Of a DNA stretch of 64,000 nt, positions 1 to 10,488 are shown piece after piece. The translations under genes were made by a program, and so were the position numbers. Origin of the DNA: Lateolabrax maculatus (lineage: Eukaryota > Chordata > Actinopteri > Acropomatiformes > Lateolabracidae); assembly GCA_031216445.1 (NCBI GenBank), contig CM062211.1, positions 17,320,001-17,384,000 on the forward strand, given 5' to 3'. Numbering within the stretch: position 1 is the first letter of the stretch; every line of letters starts with the position of its first letter. The notes under the pieces are model-generated. The model was not told the origin of the DNA and did no database searches. It saw only the letters and a program-made list of their open reading frames with translations.

Positions 1-1045
1 GGGAGGAACAAGAGAATGTTGCTCAAAGTAGAAATCAAATATTTGCAGTGATGTGTCGAGTCTTCGTGTGTCAGGAGGGTAAAATCTTCTGTTTGGCAAC
101 ACTGCCATGGCCATCATCCACCCGGCCAAAAGTGTCAACAAACCAGACACTGAGTCCCTGCCAGCTCCAGAGGCGCTGCACTGTGGCTGACCAGGACCTC
201 TGACCTTTCTTTAGAGGCAATCGTTGTTAAAGTTAGCGTTGCATTACTATTATTAATGTCTTTGCATCTGTGACTTTATCAAAATGAGGTTCTGTTGGTG
301 AAAATACTGCCAACTGTGTGTTTGAATGGGGATAGGAGAGCACAAGGAGTACCGACATCTTAAGGAAATCCAATCTTAAAGCATACAAGTAAGTTGTGTG
401 AAAGTAGCAAACTTAATAGTCAGATCTAGTCTGAAATCCTGCAGCAGTTTTAATTATCTTGCTTTACACAACAAAACTAAACAAAAAGAGAAAAATAAAT
501 AAATCACGGATGTTCTCTTCAGGATTCAAAGCCTTTTGCTTTGGTATTATTTTGATGTGAACGGAACTAACCCTGTGAGATGCAGTGGGATTTTTTCCCT
601 TTTTTGCATTTGTTAGGGAAAATAAATATTCCAGAAACTTCTTTTGAATTGTGGAACACTGTTATACTTTGAGGTCCCATTATTTTCTGTGAGCTCTCCT
701 TGCCTTTTGAATTCTGAGTTTGAGAAATACGCAGTTTTTCTGCACTGTTACAGTTCTGCTGGCCACATGAGAACTTCAAATTTCAAATAAATATAGTTTT
801 TTAAACCTTTATGTATTTGAGTTTTTGGGTTTGTTTTTGTTTGTTTTTTTAGCCATCGGTTTGTGTGTAGAGTAAAGAAATCTTACTCACATGTCAGTTC
901 CAACTTTACAAGTGCCCCTGCGGACATTGTTCATCCTGCAACTTACTAATAAGTATTTTAAACTCAGGAATAACCTCCATAAACCGTGTATGGCCAAAAT
1001 TATATAGAAACACTGCATGGGGTGGATCAGAGGATTATGTTTTTA
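1..1045. other. AT-rich non-coding DNA, nothing recognised
   Basis: No gene, RNA or repeat was recognised here. The only coding-like signals are two overlapping short frames: 51-203, preceded by an acceptor-like AG at 47-48, and 107-190. Neither resembles a known protein, and they compete for the same bases. Several AATAAA-like strings near 496, 622 and 787 are expected by chance in such AT-rich DNA. Confidence 0.5.
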
Positions 1046-1560
1046 TTCTACCAGGCTCTATTAGATGGCATAGTCAGGTATGGGACGTCAGCATGGTGAG
1101 GTAATCTCACTGTACAGCTGAGACAGACTGCAATGAGGGTTATGGGGAGGAATGAACACCAAACCCTCCAGTCAATATGTGAGCAGTCTGTTCTCAGGCA
1201 AGCACAGAGAATATTGTCTGACCCGTCTCATATGCTCCATGCCGAGTATAAGCTCCTACCCTCTGGCAGACGAGACGCTGCACCCCGCTGTAAACTCGAC
1301 CATTTTTAAAAAACTCATTTGTGCCTACCTCAATTAAAATTTTAAATAATCTTGCTTGAGGCTGAAGGGGTTGTGCGATATCTTCCAAGTGTTCTTATCA
1401 CTGGTTGTGTGATATGTCTAATGTGCCTTGTTTATACAGTACATTGTTTGTTTATTATTACTACTATGTAGGTAGGTATGTGTGTGCAGCATTGGATTAA
1501 AAGTTAAGTAGTTAATAATAAAGTGTATTGTGTCGTACTTGTTATACTTTTGTTCATAGT
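1046..1560 (+). mobile_element. Decayed LINE, C-terminal end of ORF2 plus 3' tail (L2/CR1-like)
   Basis: One frame from 1046 reads as the C-terminus of a LINE reverse-transcriptase polyprotein. In order it shows FYQALLDGIVRYG, then W, a stop at 1097-1099, GNLTVQLRQTAMRV, then VLRQAQRILSDPSH, and finally the characteristic end motif LLPSGRR with APRCK. A further stop lies at 1307-1309. This order (FYxS/A, W-GNLT, ILSDPSHPL-like, LLPSGRRxxxPRCK) is what fish L2/CR1-type LINEs show before their 3' UTR. The remaining 250 bases are AT-rich and contain AATAAAG, consistent with the element's tail. It is a 5'-truncated dead copy, and the 1.0-kb RT core is absent. The exact clade cannot be fixed from this fragment. 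Confidence 0.8.
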
Positions 1561-1571
1561 TTGGCCTTATT

Positions 1572-2022
1572 GGACCCTTAGTTCCAATCCAATTAAGGGA
1601 AATCTTAATGCTACACCATACAATGGTGTTTTCTACAATAGTAGGCTTCTAACTTTGTGGTAACAGTTTGGGGAAGGTCCCTTCCTAGTTTAACATGACA
1701 ATACCCCCGGGCACAGCGCCAGGTCCATAAACAGATGGTTTTCCTGGTTTGGTGTGGAAGAACTTGCCCTGCACAGAGCTCACACACCGTAACTCCATCC
1801 AGCACCTTTGGTTCGCTGACTGCGAGTCTGGCCTTATCACCTAACATCGGTGGCCGACCTCAGTCGTGCTCCTGTGGCTGAATGGGAACAAATCCCTGCA
1901 GCCGGTTCCAAAATCTTGTGGAAAGCTTTCCCAGTAGAGTTGCTATCGAAGCATGTTGATGCCCATGGTTTTGGAATACGATTATCAACTGATCATCATG
2001 TTCAGGTGTCCACATCATTTTA
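1572..2022 (+). mobile_element. Tc1-like DNA transposon relic, 3' half of transposase
   Basis: The DNA follows the second half of fish Tc1-like transposases. GGACCCTTAG leads to a stretch reading GPFLV, a stop, then HDNTP with the HDN triad at 1694-1702 that holds the second catalytic aspartate. ARSI-RWF and FGVEEL follow. After a frameshift, NSIQHLW stands where the family has NPIEHLW, so the third catalytic residue codon (1800-1802) is CAG (Gln) rather than Glu. The end near 2002-2022 (CAGGTGTCCACAT) matches the segment just inside the right terminal repeat. The copy has internal stops and frameshifts, lacks its N-terminal DNA-binding half and left end, and cannot encode a transposase. It starts about 12 bases after the LINE tail. 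Confidence 0.85.
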
Positions 2023-2394
2023 AACCTCAAAGTGGGCTCAATAAGTGTGACAGGTGACCCTGCCTTTGGCTTGAAATGATAATAATAAACCCAAAAACTC
2101 AATTAAACTGGTAGTGCTTCTATACTGTAGATCACCTACGCTCATACACACATTCACACTCTGTTTCTCTGCCGTTCTGAATTCCCTGTGCCACCAGTCA
2201 AATAATTCCACTCTCATTATACAAGACCAACAGTTTTTAAGGAGCAAACCTTGGTGAAATTATTATCACGACTCATAATTGGATGAGGAATGAATGGTTC
2301 TTGGAAATGCGATGGCCGAAAAAGCATCCCTCGCCGCTCTCTCTGTTCTGCGTCCTTCACTTAGTCTCTCCCACCCTGCCATTACCTCGATGTC
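2023..2394. other. Unassigned non-coding DNA
   Basis: Mixed-composition sequence between the transposon relic and a pyrimidine-rich stretch. A 69-residue minus-strand frame at 2038-2247 has no recognisable motif. Nothing else is seen. Confidence 0.4.
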
Positions 2395-2484
2395 TCACCC
2401 TCCTCCTCTGTCTCTTGCTCTCTCTCTCCCTCTTCTCTCTCTCGTCCACCCACTGACGCTCTCCCTCCCACTTCCTCCTCCGAG
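2395..2484. repeat. Pyrimidine-rich simple sequence
   Basis: An imperfect CT/TCC-rich run on the plus strand, typical of the low-complexity pyrimidine stretches that recur through this window. Any protein read through it is a serine/leucine/proline artefact. Confidence 0.7.
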
Positions 2485-2660
2485 CATTAGATGAGTGCCG
2501 TGGTCTAATTGCTTTCTTCAGGGAGAGAATTAGCATGAGCTGTCCTGAGTGCCCCAGTCTAATGCATAAAGAACAGGCAGCAAGGGCCCAAAAATAGGGG
2601 CCGGGGAGTCGCAGACACTCCTTCCATTAGCCAATCAGTCACACTTTAAGGAGGGGGGTG
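2485..2660. promoter_or_regulatory. Candidate conserved non-coding element
   Basis: Repeat-free block with a dense series of homeodomain-type cores: GCATTAGATG, GTCTAATTGC, GAATTAGCATG, GTCTAATGCATAA. It also has CCAATCA near the right edge and a GGCCCCGG-type GC patch. Such packing next to low-complexity DNA is typical of vertebrate enhancers near developmental genes. This is pattern inference only, with no alignment behind it. Confidence 0.35.
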
Positions 2661-3676
2661 ACCAAAAACTGCATAAAGTTGTCATACTTTAATAGGTGAA
2701 AGACCGAAATCTGCATGTTGTTGGACATATTTTGCATGTCACTGGTCGTGTTTAACGGGTGACTTGCAGCACCAGAACCTGCATGCTGACATTCAATTGG
2801 CAGCTTAACAAAATCTACATATTGATGATGATGAGAGTTAATAGAGGACTTGGCTAAATCTGCAAGTCAATTTTCTTATATATCCCATTTTCAGAAATTG
2901 CAAATTTCCCTCAAGAGGCAACTTCAGTAGCTATAATTGACTCTACAGTTAATGCAATTGAACAAGTTACTTAGTTCATCGGTGCCTTCAGCAATGATCC
3001 ATATGCTCCAAAAACAACTGATCAACCACCTCTAAGGTCAAGATCTGCTTAAGCTCAGGTGTGATCGTGCTTTTTGTTATTTGTTTGGCTCTCACAGAGT
3101 CTTCTGTTTTGTCTTTCATTTCTAATGAAGTAAAATCTCCAAGAGCGCTTGCATAAAGAACAACTTTTTTGTGAGACCAACCCATTTCGGCCTGTGGTCT
3201 TCACCTGGGTCATCCACAAGCTGAAAACAAATGAAGAAAACTCAACTCCATTGAGGATTTTAGTTAAAAGCAGCTGTCTCATATCTTTCTGTATAGTTTA
3301 ATGCCATTACTCAGAGATTTACATATCTTAGAACAACACAAAGAAGGCACATTCTCCTGATGGCAATTTAATAACTTCAATATCATGAAAATGCCTCAAA
3401 CAGTACGATAGTGCGTCAAGATTGTAATGTGTGTGGGTCGACTCACGTAGCAATTTCTGCCCGTGATTTCCACATAATTACTTCATTAGTTTGTGTGTTG
3501 CCTTAAAAGTTCAGGTCAAGTACAAACTTAAGATGCCAGACGAATACATGAACACATAAACTTCACTCTGTGTCATTCTTTCCAGTGCTACGATCTCATA
3601 TGTGTCAGTTGTGTTAAGTGGCCTCATATAGCCCTGAAATTCCCAGATTAGATTTAGTGTCCCTGTCTGCTGCTGC
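2661..3676. other. Unassigned non-coding DNA
   Basis: No coding, RNA or repeat signature recognised. Frames at 2988-3185 and 3055-3282 on the minus strand overlap each other and show no domain. Confidence 0.4.
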
Positions 3677-3708
<32 letters not shown>

Positions 3709-3720
3709 TGTGGGTGTGTG
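3677..3720. repeat. (TG)n microsatellite
   Basis: Nearly continuous TG repeat with a few GGG interruptions towards the end. The 137-residue minus-strand frame across it is created by the repeat. Confidence 0.95.
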
Positions 3721-5089
3721 ACATACAGGCTGACAGCTGTGTGTGAGCAACAGTAAGGACACTGGTAGTCCAAAGAGTATAGGGCTGTTCGTTTTTAATA
3801 ACGTGCCAGAACAGAGGGATGTACCGAGGGGGACGAGGGATGAAGGGAGGATAAATAACCCCAGTATACAGAACATCCTTCCTCCATCATGCTGGACCTG
3901 GGGCTTTGCAACTGGACCTACCAATATACTGACTCATGCCATTAAATTTATGCTTAGATAGGAAGGAGACAGTATTCAGCAACATAATGTTTTATTTTTT
4001 TCAGCTTCTCTTTCCAGATTATACCCTGGAGTGGCATTTGGCCTTTGACCTATGTTATACATTATGGATTTTCTATCTGCTATCTGTCCTGTTAATTTCT
4101 ACTGAATTATGGCAAATATATATTTTTTATTAGTATTAAGGGAACACAAGGCCAGAGTTTGCAGCAGTGCTAAAAACTGAGTTGGCAGAAGTTGGTGAGT
4201 TAAGCCACAAAAGTTCAAAATAACTGCATATATAAGAGTAAAAACTCAATTCATATACTTAAAACTCAAATCTGCCCAGATACACTACATATTTGATTAG
4301 TAAAATGGCTCCAGAGTGTTTGCACATACTAATCAAAACGAGGAAGTCGATGATGGATCTAAATCTGGTTTTGTTACTAACTTGAACTGAATCTAAAACA
4401 AAATGGGCTCTTGGAACCCAACTTTGTTTTTGCATCTTGCAGTTTGTGACCAAAACGTAAGATTGCTTCATGTTAAAAAAAAGAGGACATACACGGTTCA
4501 AAAGTGAGTGACACAGGTGGGCAGCACAGTGGAAAAAAACTTTAAAATAAAACTTAACTGAGGCTGCTTTGAATGCACCATGTCACCAGCCTCAGCGGTG
4601 AAGTGAATGAGGCGTTGACAGTGAAAACTACCTAATTTAGATGCCACAGATTTGTCCGTTTCTTCCAGGGAAATCTGGTGTTATGCATGCGCACTCGAGT
4701 GATGAATCAAAGCTCAAACTGTGAAATTCAAAGTGCCACCTGAGGAGCAGGTGTGTCACTACAGACAGCTCGACTCACCAGTGTTTGTCCTTTGGTATAA
4801 ATCAGCACAGACTGCCTGGCAATCATAAAGGTGCTGTGTGCTGTGGGTTACGGGAGGCCTGGGTATTGAGGTCCTCGAATTTTGAAGGGTTACCTGTTAC
4901 TGCCATTTCATGCTGCTAACAAGACGAACTGCATTGTGCAAAAAAAGACAAAATATTCCCGTGGATAAAGCTTAAGAGGGGGAGCTGTACTTCTATTTTG
5001 CGACTACTGAGTGTGCACACTTGGTTTATGCATGCAATTTTTTATGTACGTGTGCATATTTGTGCACCTGAGGGTCTTGGTTGTTCGGT
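3721..5089. other. Unassigned non-coding DNA
   Basis: AT-rich to mixed sequence without recognisable genes or named repeats. A small inverted repeat CACCTG-AGGAG-CAGGTG lies near 4738-4754. It pairs over 6 bp and also contains two E-box cores. Nothing else stands out. Confidence 0.4.
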
Positions 5090-5230
5090 TGTTGTTGAGC
5101 AGAGCCTCGGTCTAATTGAGCAGACATCAGACTTTGATTAATATTGTTGATGAGTGCTGCCAGCAGGGGTGAAGACACGGAGAGGAAGAACTGTCAGACA
5201 AACATCCAGGTAACATCCTTCATTCCCCCC
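5090..5230. promoter_or_regulatory. Candidate conserved non-coding element
   Basis: Short repeat-free block with GTCTAATTGAGC, TTTGATTAATATTG and ACAAACATCC, which resemble homeodomain, TCF/homeodomain and forkhead sites. It sits just before a CCCCCGCC patch. Inferred from motif density only. Confidence 0.25.
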
Positions 5231-5640
5231 GCCTCCTCGCCGGCTCGCTCCCTCTCTGTACTCACAGGAAAAGATTCAGTGCCCCACTGGTTCACTGTTG
5301 ATTACACCATTGTCTGCTTAGACTGCTGAGTCTGCTCCCAGTCTGCCACCGCTTAATATAGAATTTACCTTGAGAGAGATACCTGAGAATGTGTTGGTGG
5401 GAACGTTTGACGGACAGTGGCGTGGAGAGGGTGGTTCGCCCATATCGTCAAAACAAACAAGAACACGATGTTACCAATGTGATTTGATAGAAAAGACAAA
5501 GAGATATCCTCATTTTCTCAAGGAACAAGGTCGCTGCTCATCTTTTGGTCTGATGATTCAAGTGGGAAAGTTTTATGTTCATCCAAGTCTTCGATCCAAG
5601 TTCACCGAACGTGGTCCAAGAAAAGACAGGACTGTCTTTT
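5231..5640. other. Unassigned non-coding DNA
   Basis: Mixed composition. Frames at 5370-5660 and 5575-5946 overlap in different registers and have no recognisable domain. No repeats seen. Confidence 0.4.
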
Positions 5641-6345
5641 CCAAAGCCCTCGATGCCTGAAGTTATTATTTTCTCTTTGTTTCACTTAAACCAATACAGT
5701 TACAACGCCTCCAACGTTGCACTGGACTTTAATATTCAACCGGAGTTCCATTTGGATATTTATGTATGTTTACTGGCGTGGTACGCATTTAATTTCAGCT
5801 GGCAGTCAGGTGTTTTAACCACATTATCATATCCAGTTATTAGGGTTTCATTTAATGTTGGTCATTTCCATTCTCAGAGTCATGCTGCTATAATAACATT
5901 ATTAATTGTAATTCCTTTTAATATGACACAGAGGGCCCCTCTTTAGAAAGTGATTCCAGAGGGACTTCGCTAAGCTCTCTGTGAGCATGTATGATGATTC
6001 ACGCCGTTAATGCGTGTGTACGTATTGTAGCTATCTTCATCACCCTGCGTGTGTGTGTGCACTTACTAGTCTTATCATATAATTAAGTGGCATTTAATAG
6101 ACTGTTCTTAAACTCAGTGATGTCTCCACAAATAGGAGAAGAGAGGCTTTACGGTATATAATCAGTTAAATTGTCAGTGGATATTAACATTATCTGCTCT
6201 CCTCCGTAATGTGATTTCTTTATAATGTTTCAAATTTCATTAAATGGCAATATCTGAGCCAGAATAATTAAGCAAATATTGGCCCAGAGATCCTGGAACG
6301 CCAGCGTTTATGACACCCAATAAAAACATTATTAAAAGGGGTGAT
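5641..6345. promoter_or_regulatory. Long AT-rich candidate conserved non-coding block
   Basis: About 700 bases of non-repetitive AT-rich DNA with many homeodomain-type cores. Examples are ACATTATTAATTGTAATTCC near 5896, TATAATTAAGTGGCATTTAAT near 6078, and GAATAATTAAGCAAATATTGG and CCAATAAAAACATTATTAAAA near 6264-6336. A short TG run near 6050 divides it. Low repeat content and ordered AT-rich runs broken by GC-balanced segments resemble clustered vertebrate enhancers. The 123-residue frame at 5575-5946 overlaps its left part but has no domain. Confidence 0.35.
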
Positions 6346-6399
6346 TCCTGATGGAAGAAGGTAAACATCCAGCCCTGTCACATCGCTCTCAGACGGCAT

Positions 6400-6965
6400 A
6401 TGAGCGAGAACGGAGGGATCAGGCGAAGGGAAGAGAATGGCGATGAGGAGGAGGACAGATTATGTTTGACGGACAGATAAAAGGAGGGTACCACGGCCAT
6501 GATGAGGACAGCTGAAGAGGGAAGAAAGGTCACAGACGGGGAAGTAAGGGACGGCGTGATAAAAGGAAACAGGGGCAAATACGACTGCATGACAACAGAC
6601 TAGTGGATGAGAGTGATTGGAAGGGAAGAAGGGATGGGTGTCGGGTTGTGCGGAGAACAGATCCAGAAAAATAAGCGGAACGAGGGAGGAAAGGAAGGAA
6701 GGAAGGAGGGAAGGAGATGGAGGTGTGAGAAGGAAGCGGAGGAAGAAAGGGACGACCCCAATGCATGTGAGATGAAGAGGATTAAGGGATTGCGCACATC
6801 AAGGAGGGGAAGAAAGACGTGTGGGGGAAGAAGAATGAGCGATTGAAGATGGGAGGAGGCAAAAGACGGGAGGAGGAGGCGGCCAAGCAACAGAGGAAGC
6901 AGCGGCGGCGCAGGAGGAGGCCTGCCAAACGTAGATAGCGCGTGCAGGGATGGCAGGAGAAAACG
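6400..6965. repeat. Purine-rich (GA/GGA) tract
   Basis: On the plus strand this segment is dominated by G and A for more than 500 bases, with GGAAGG and GAGGAG motifs and a (GGAA)-like core at 6690-6720. The minus-strand frames across it (including 6600-7175, 191 residues) are leucine/serine/proline-rich artefacts of the pyrimidine strand. Confidence 0.7.
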
Positions 6966-6989
6966 CAGAGTGAAGTCCTGAGCACTCCA

Positions 6990-7250
6990 GGATATCTCAG
7001 GTTTAATTCTCCCTATAGGCGCCTTAAAGATTGCCCGCGGAGGGACCAATCGCACCAACATTATGTGAGGCGATTCACACAGGTTTGAGCTCAGACGCCG
7101 GGCCAATGGATCATGCTTGACTAGCTCCCTTTCTGACAGAACTAAATGGAAGGATGGCAGCGACGTTCGAGCCAATTAGAGGAGCTCTGAGCCAGTTTTT
7201 AGTGCGAGATAAAGCTGAGCTCTGCCTCTGCTGGCAGATTGGGTGATGCA
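6990..7250. promoter_or_regulatory. Candidate conserved non-coding element
   Basis: Balanced-composition block with two CCAAT boxes (GACCAATCGC near 7045, GCCAATTAGAGG near 7170) and GGGCCAATGG near 7100. It also has GGTTTAATTC and GCTGAGCTC repeats. It lies between a purine tract and a microsatellite pair. Inferred regulatory DNA; no promoter call is made because no downstream exon is visible. Confidence 0.3.
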
Positions 7251-7258
7251 TCGCAGAC

Positions 7259-7357
7259 GACACACACACACACACACACACTCCATGCACACACATCACA
7301 CTCAATGTGAAGTGAGAAGGCTAGTGAGTCTCCATCTGGACTGCGCACGGCCATCTT

Positions 7358-7393
<36 letters not shown>
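7259..7393. repeat. (CA)n and (TC)n microsatellite pair
   Basis: A (CA)n run at 7260-7281 is followed by a clean (TC)n run at 7360-7393, separated by about 80 bases of ordinary sequence. Open frames on either strand here are generated by the repeats. Confidence 0.95.
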
Positions 7394-7396
<3 letters not shown>

Positions 7397-7589
7397 GCTT
7401 CTTCTGTTTTTTTTTGTTGTTTTTGCCTGCGTGCACACAGGGATGTTCTCCGTCTCCGTCCAAATTTGGCCGGAGCTTGGCTTCGTCCCCGTTTAATAAA
7501 AAACGAAAACGACGCGCGTTAGCTCGGGGTGGGGAACCGCGGGATGGATGAATGGCTGGATGGATGGGTGGATGAGTAGTGGGCGGGTG
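7394..7589. other. GC-rich spacer with short (GGAT)n run
   Basis: Contains a T-run, several CpG (GACGCGCG near 7512) and a short GGAT/GGATG repeat at 7542-7575. No gene is seen. Confidence 0.5.
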
Positions 7590-7855
7590 TGCGTGGCATC
7601 GTCAGGCTTTAATATGTGCTCTTCCTCTCATATCCTCGCTTGTTTTAATATGAATAGCTACTTGTGGAAGGGAATGAATTCATAGCCTGCACGCAGAGCA
7701 CCACCGGCGTTATTGGCTGCAGCGTTGAGTGGCAGCCTCCATATGTGCCAGAGCGGCTTTGCAGAGGATATAATAATAAACCCCTGTGAGAGGTGGCAAA
7801 TAAAAACAACAGGGATAAAAGTATATTATATTATAACCTGGTTCTCTGGAAAATT
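7590..7855. promoter_or_regulatory. Candidate conserved non-coding element
   Basis: Repeat-free block with GGCTTTAATATGTG, TTTTAATATGAATAGC, GAATGAATTCATAG, GGCGTTATTGGCTGC and GATATAATAATAAACC. Its length, balanced composition and homeodomain/POU-like words give it one of the most enhancer-like textures in the window. Inference only. Confidence 0.4.
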
Positions 7856-8450
7856 ATCCTTTCCTGCTTTTCTCTCTTCATCTTCATCCTTGTCCTTCTC
7901 CCCCATCGCTTATTTGTTTCTCGTTCACCCAAACAAGTGCATGTTTTCATCACGTCAACCCTCTTAGGATACCTCTCCATCCAAAGGGGGAGCTGGAGCA
8001 ATGCTTTTCATCTGCCCCCCTTCACCCCCCCCTTCCCTCACAGCCCAAATACATCATTCCCTCCTGGTTTGTTAATGTTTTTTAAAGAGTCTTGTTTCCT
8101 CCCCAGCTGTGCTTGCTGTGGTGAAAATCGGCTGAGCACAACTGCCAAGTGCAAGTTGAGAAACGTATTCAGGTTTGTTCCTGGTAATAGTGTGACCCGT
8201 TCGATTATTTTCATCGACTCCTCCGGAGGATTTGTGAAATTAAATTTCCCAGACTTCCTCCAGTCTGGCAGACAACAACTTCATAATGCTCCAGAAATAA
8301 CAGGACCAGCGGTAACCTTGTGTCCCTTCACCCGGGGTGCAGATCTGATTCTGTAGGTTTCATCACTGAGGCGGAGAAGACTGGCTTTTGGAAGTCAGTT
8401 TTTAAAGAAGTCAGTTGATACTTCATCTGTATCTGATAATGTAAGATCAT
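7856..8450. other. Pyrimidine-rich then mixed DNA
   Basis: The first 200 bases are T/C-rich. The remainder is mixed. The 187-residue frame at 7793-8356 has a hydrophobic start caused by the T/C bias and no recognisable domain, so it is not called a gene. Confidence 0.45.
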
Positions 8451-8620
8451 TTTATCGTGAAATATGGCCGATGCAGAGGTTCAACCACAGCTTTGAGTTA
8501 AATGAACTGTCCTTAATTAAGTTACGGATGCAGCAGAAATAAAAGTGTCAGAGCGGAGTGCTATCTAATAGCACTGCAGTATTAGAGCTATCGAGCACAA
8601 GATGTGAAGAAACCATTCTT
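8451..8620. promoter_or_regulatory. Candidate conserved non-coding element with small hairpin
   Basis: Contains GTCCTTAATTAAG and a 7-bp perfect stem GTGCTAT-CTA-ATAGCAC at 8558-8574. Composition is balanced and no repeat match is seen. The regulatory role is inferred from motif texture. Confidence 0.2.
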
Positions 8621-9329
8621 CATTTATATAGAAATCTTAATTTGATTTGGTAAATATGCTCAAACCTCAAACTTCATACAAGGCCAACTATTCCTCTTTG
8701 CATTAATAATTCTTATACAATGAAGATTTAATATTTGTTAAACTTAACCAGAACCTAGAAAGGATATTTTTATTTTGATATTTAGTTTGATACATCTCAA
8801 AGTTTATGGAATGGGCATACAAGGCCTGTACAATGAGGAAGCAAACCAGTCCTACAGTATGCACTGGGTGAGTGACGGTCATTGGCATCAGGAGGCACCA
8901 TCTTGGAATCTAATATCACGTTCTCATGATAGTCTCCCTTTCATTCATATGAATTCAATTTGGTGGGAAATTTAGCTGTGACGGAGCAAGAGCAACCAGT
9001 TTAAAATACGTTTTTCGTCTATATGTTGAGTGTCTGCACAAAGTAGTCACTGCAAGGGTTTGCCAGTCGTCGAGCAAAAATGAAAAAATAGCAAACCAAG
9101 GGATGGATTGTTTTTGTTTACTGTTTGTCATTGACTTGAGGTGGTTTGATAATGTAAGAAGAGGAGCGGTGAACCCGGGGGCCATGCATTTTACATCTCT
9201 TCATGCTTTAATTAAGGCAGCGACTTCAGTGGGACACACAAAAGGGGGCTCATATCTGCACACCCACGCCAAAAAAAAAAACACACACATAAGCACACTC
9301 ATGCACACACACACGCACCTTTGACAGCA
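8621..9329. other. Unassigned DNA with a degenerate CA-rich stretch
   Basis: AT-rich and mixed sequence. An A-run followed by broken ACAC repeats lies at about 9270-9318. No genes recognised. Confidence 0.45.
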
Positions 9330-9480
9330 TAATAATTGAGCCTACATCTCATGAATCTGGGTCACAGGAACACAGAGCGTACGCATCCTTTGATGTGTCA
9401 TTAGGCTTCTCGATTTCCTCGAATGCAGCGCTATTCAGGAAGGAAATTTCAGGTTGGCCAAGTCATACCAAGGGAATCAT
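9330..9480. promoter_or_regulatory. Candidate conserved non-coding element
   Basis: Repeat-free block with ATAATAATTGAGCC and GTGTCATTAGGC next to CTCGAATGCAGCGC. Regulatory role inferred from texture. Confidence 0.25.
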
Positions 9481-9875
9481 TTGGCATCGATGAATGTTTA
9501 TTATCGGTTTGCACAGGATCCTGGATGTGATACAATATCCATGTTGTATCCAAATCTCCCCAAATACCTGTACAGCTTTATGGTTTTTAATCTATATTCA
9601 TTAAGAAATGCTTACAAGTCTTTTTTTTTCTTATTTATTCTATCCATCTCTTCCCTTATCCAGTGTAATCAGCATCATTTTAACCTGCACCATCAAGGTA
9701 CTGATTATACACTCACGCACACATGCACAATATGGCAGATTCCTCTAATCTCTGCTCCTTTCTTTCTGTTGTAATCAAACATCTTCATTCATAATTGAAG
9801 TGGCGATAGCAGAAAAAAAGATGAGGAAATTGAGACAAAGTCCGCTGGGTTTCATCGTGATTATGAGTCCTGAGG

Positions 9876-9878
<3 letters not shown>
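9481..9878. other. Unassigned AT-rich DNA
   Basis: No gene or named repeat seen. The 106-residue frame at 9454-9774 is phenylalanine/leucine-rich from a T-run and has no domain. Confidence 0.45.

Positions 9879-9912
<34 letters not shown>
9879..9912. repeat. (TG)n microsatellite
   Basis: Uninterrupted TG dinucleotide run. Confidence 0.95.
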
Positions 9913-9914
<2 letters not shown>

Positions 9915-10039
9915 TGTGCGTTCCTGCAATGTAGCTCCTGGACAAACAAGAGGTAACAAGAGACAGCCTCATCAAACGCCAGATGAAAAATATTTTAACT
10001 TCCTGCTCCGAGCTCGTTGTCTCACCCCTTAACAGTCCA

Positions 10040-10440
10040 ACGTGCTTATGAAAATTTTTTGTTATGATGAGAGGAAGCTGGGATCAGAAATGAATTGATA
10101 TTATTCTGGAATCAATCGTGTAAACACTCATAATTGCCAATTTAATTGCAAACAGAAGAGGAGACATTTAAAAAAAAAAAACATTAACTCAAGTGCCTGA
10201 ATTATTTCGACTTTGCCCTGTCGCATCAAATTAGTTTAATGACTTTTTTTCAGTTGGAATCTGTTTTTTTTCTGCGTATTAAAACATGCCAACTCCCTAT
10301 TTAATGTCATTTATATGACAATTTGGGTTTCATTCGTGGGAATGATTGAATCTATTAGCAGGGTAGGGGGGCCCATCAGCGGAGAGCAAGCTCGCTTGCA
10401 TCTGCCTGGTGAGGCTTCACAAGATGATAAGTCTCCTACC
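10040..10440. promoter_or_regulatory. Candidate conserved non-coding block
   Basis: About 400 bases of non-repetitive DNA with AATGAATTGATATTATTC, CATAATTGCCAATTTAATTGC, ATCAAATTAGTTTAATGAC and CCTATTTAATGTCATTTATATG. An A-run at 10171-10182 interrupts it. The density of ATTA/TAAT cores and the absence of repeat signatures make it a strong enhancer candidate by eye. Confidence 0.4.
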
Positions 10441-10455
10441 AGGGTGAGTTGGTTT

Positions 10456-10457
<2 letters not shown>

Positions 10458-10486
<29 letters not shown>
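10458..10486. repeat. (CA)n microsatellite
   Basis: Clean CA dinucleotide repeat. It generates the histidine/threonine run in the plus-strand frame at 10315-10587, which is not a gene. Confidence 0.95.

Positions 10487-10488
<2 letters not shown>

Noticed and set aside
51..203. Possible terminal exon after ATTTGCAG at the window start
   Set aside because: Two different registers are open over the same bases, neither peptide is recognised, and upstream context is outside the window.
6600..7175. 191-residue minus-strand open frame
   Set aside because: It covers the purine-rich tract and ordinary DNA, has biased composition, no domain and no splice context.
7793..8356. 187-residue plus-strand open frame
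   Set aside because: The hydrophobic start is due to T/C-rich DNA and there is no recognisable domain or conserved motif.
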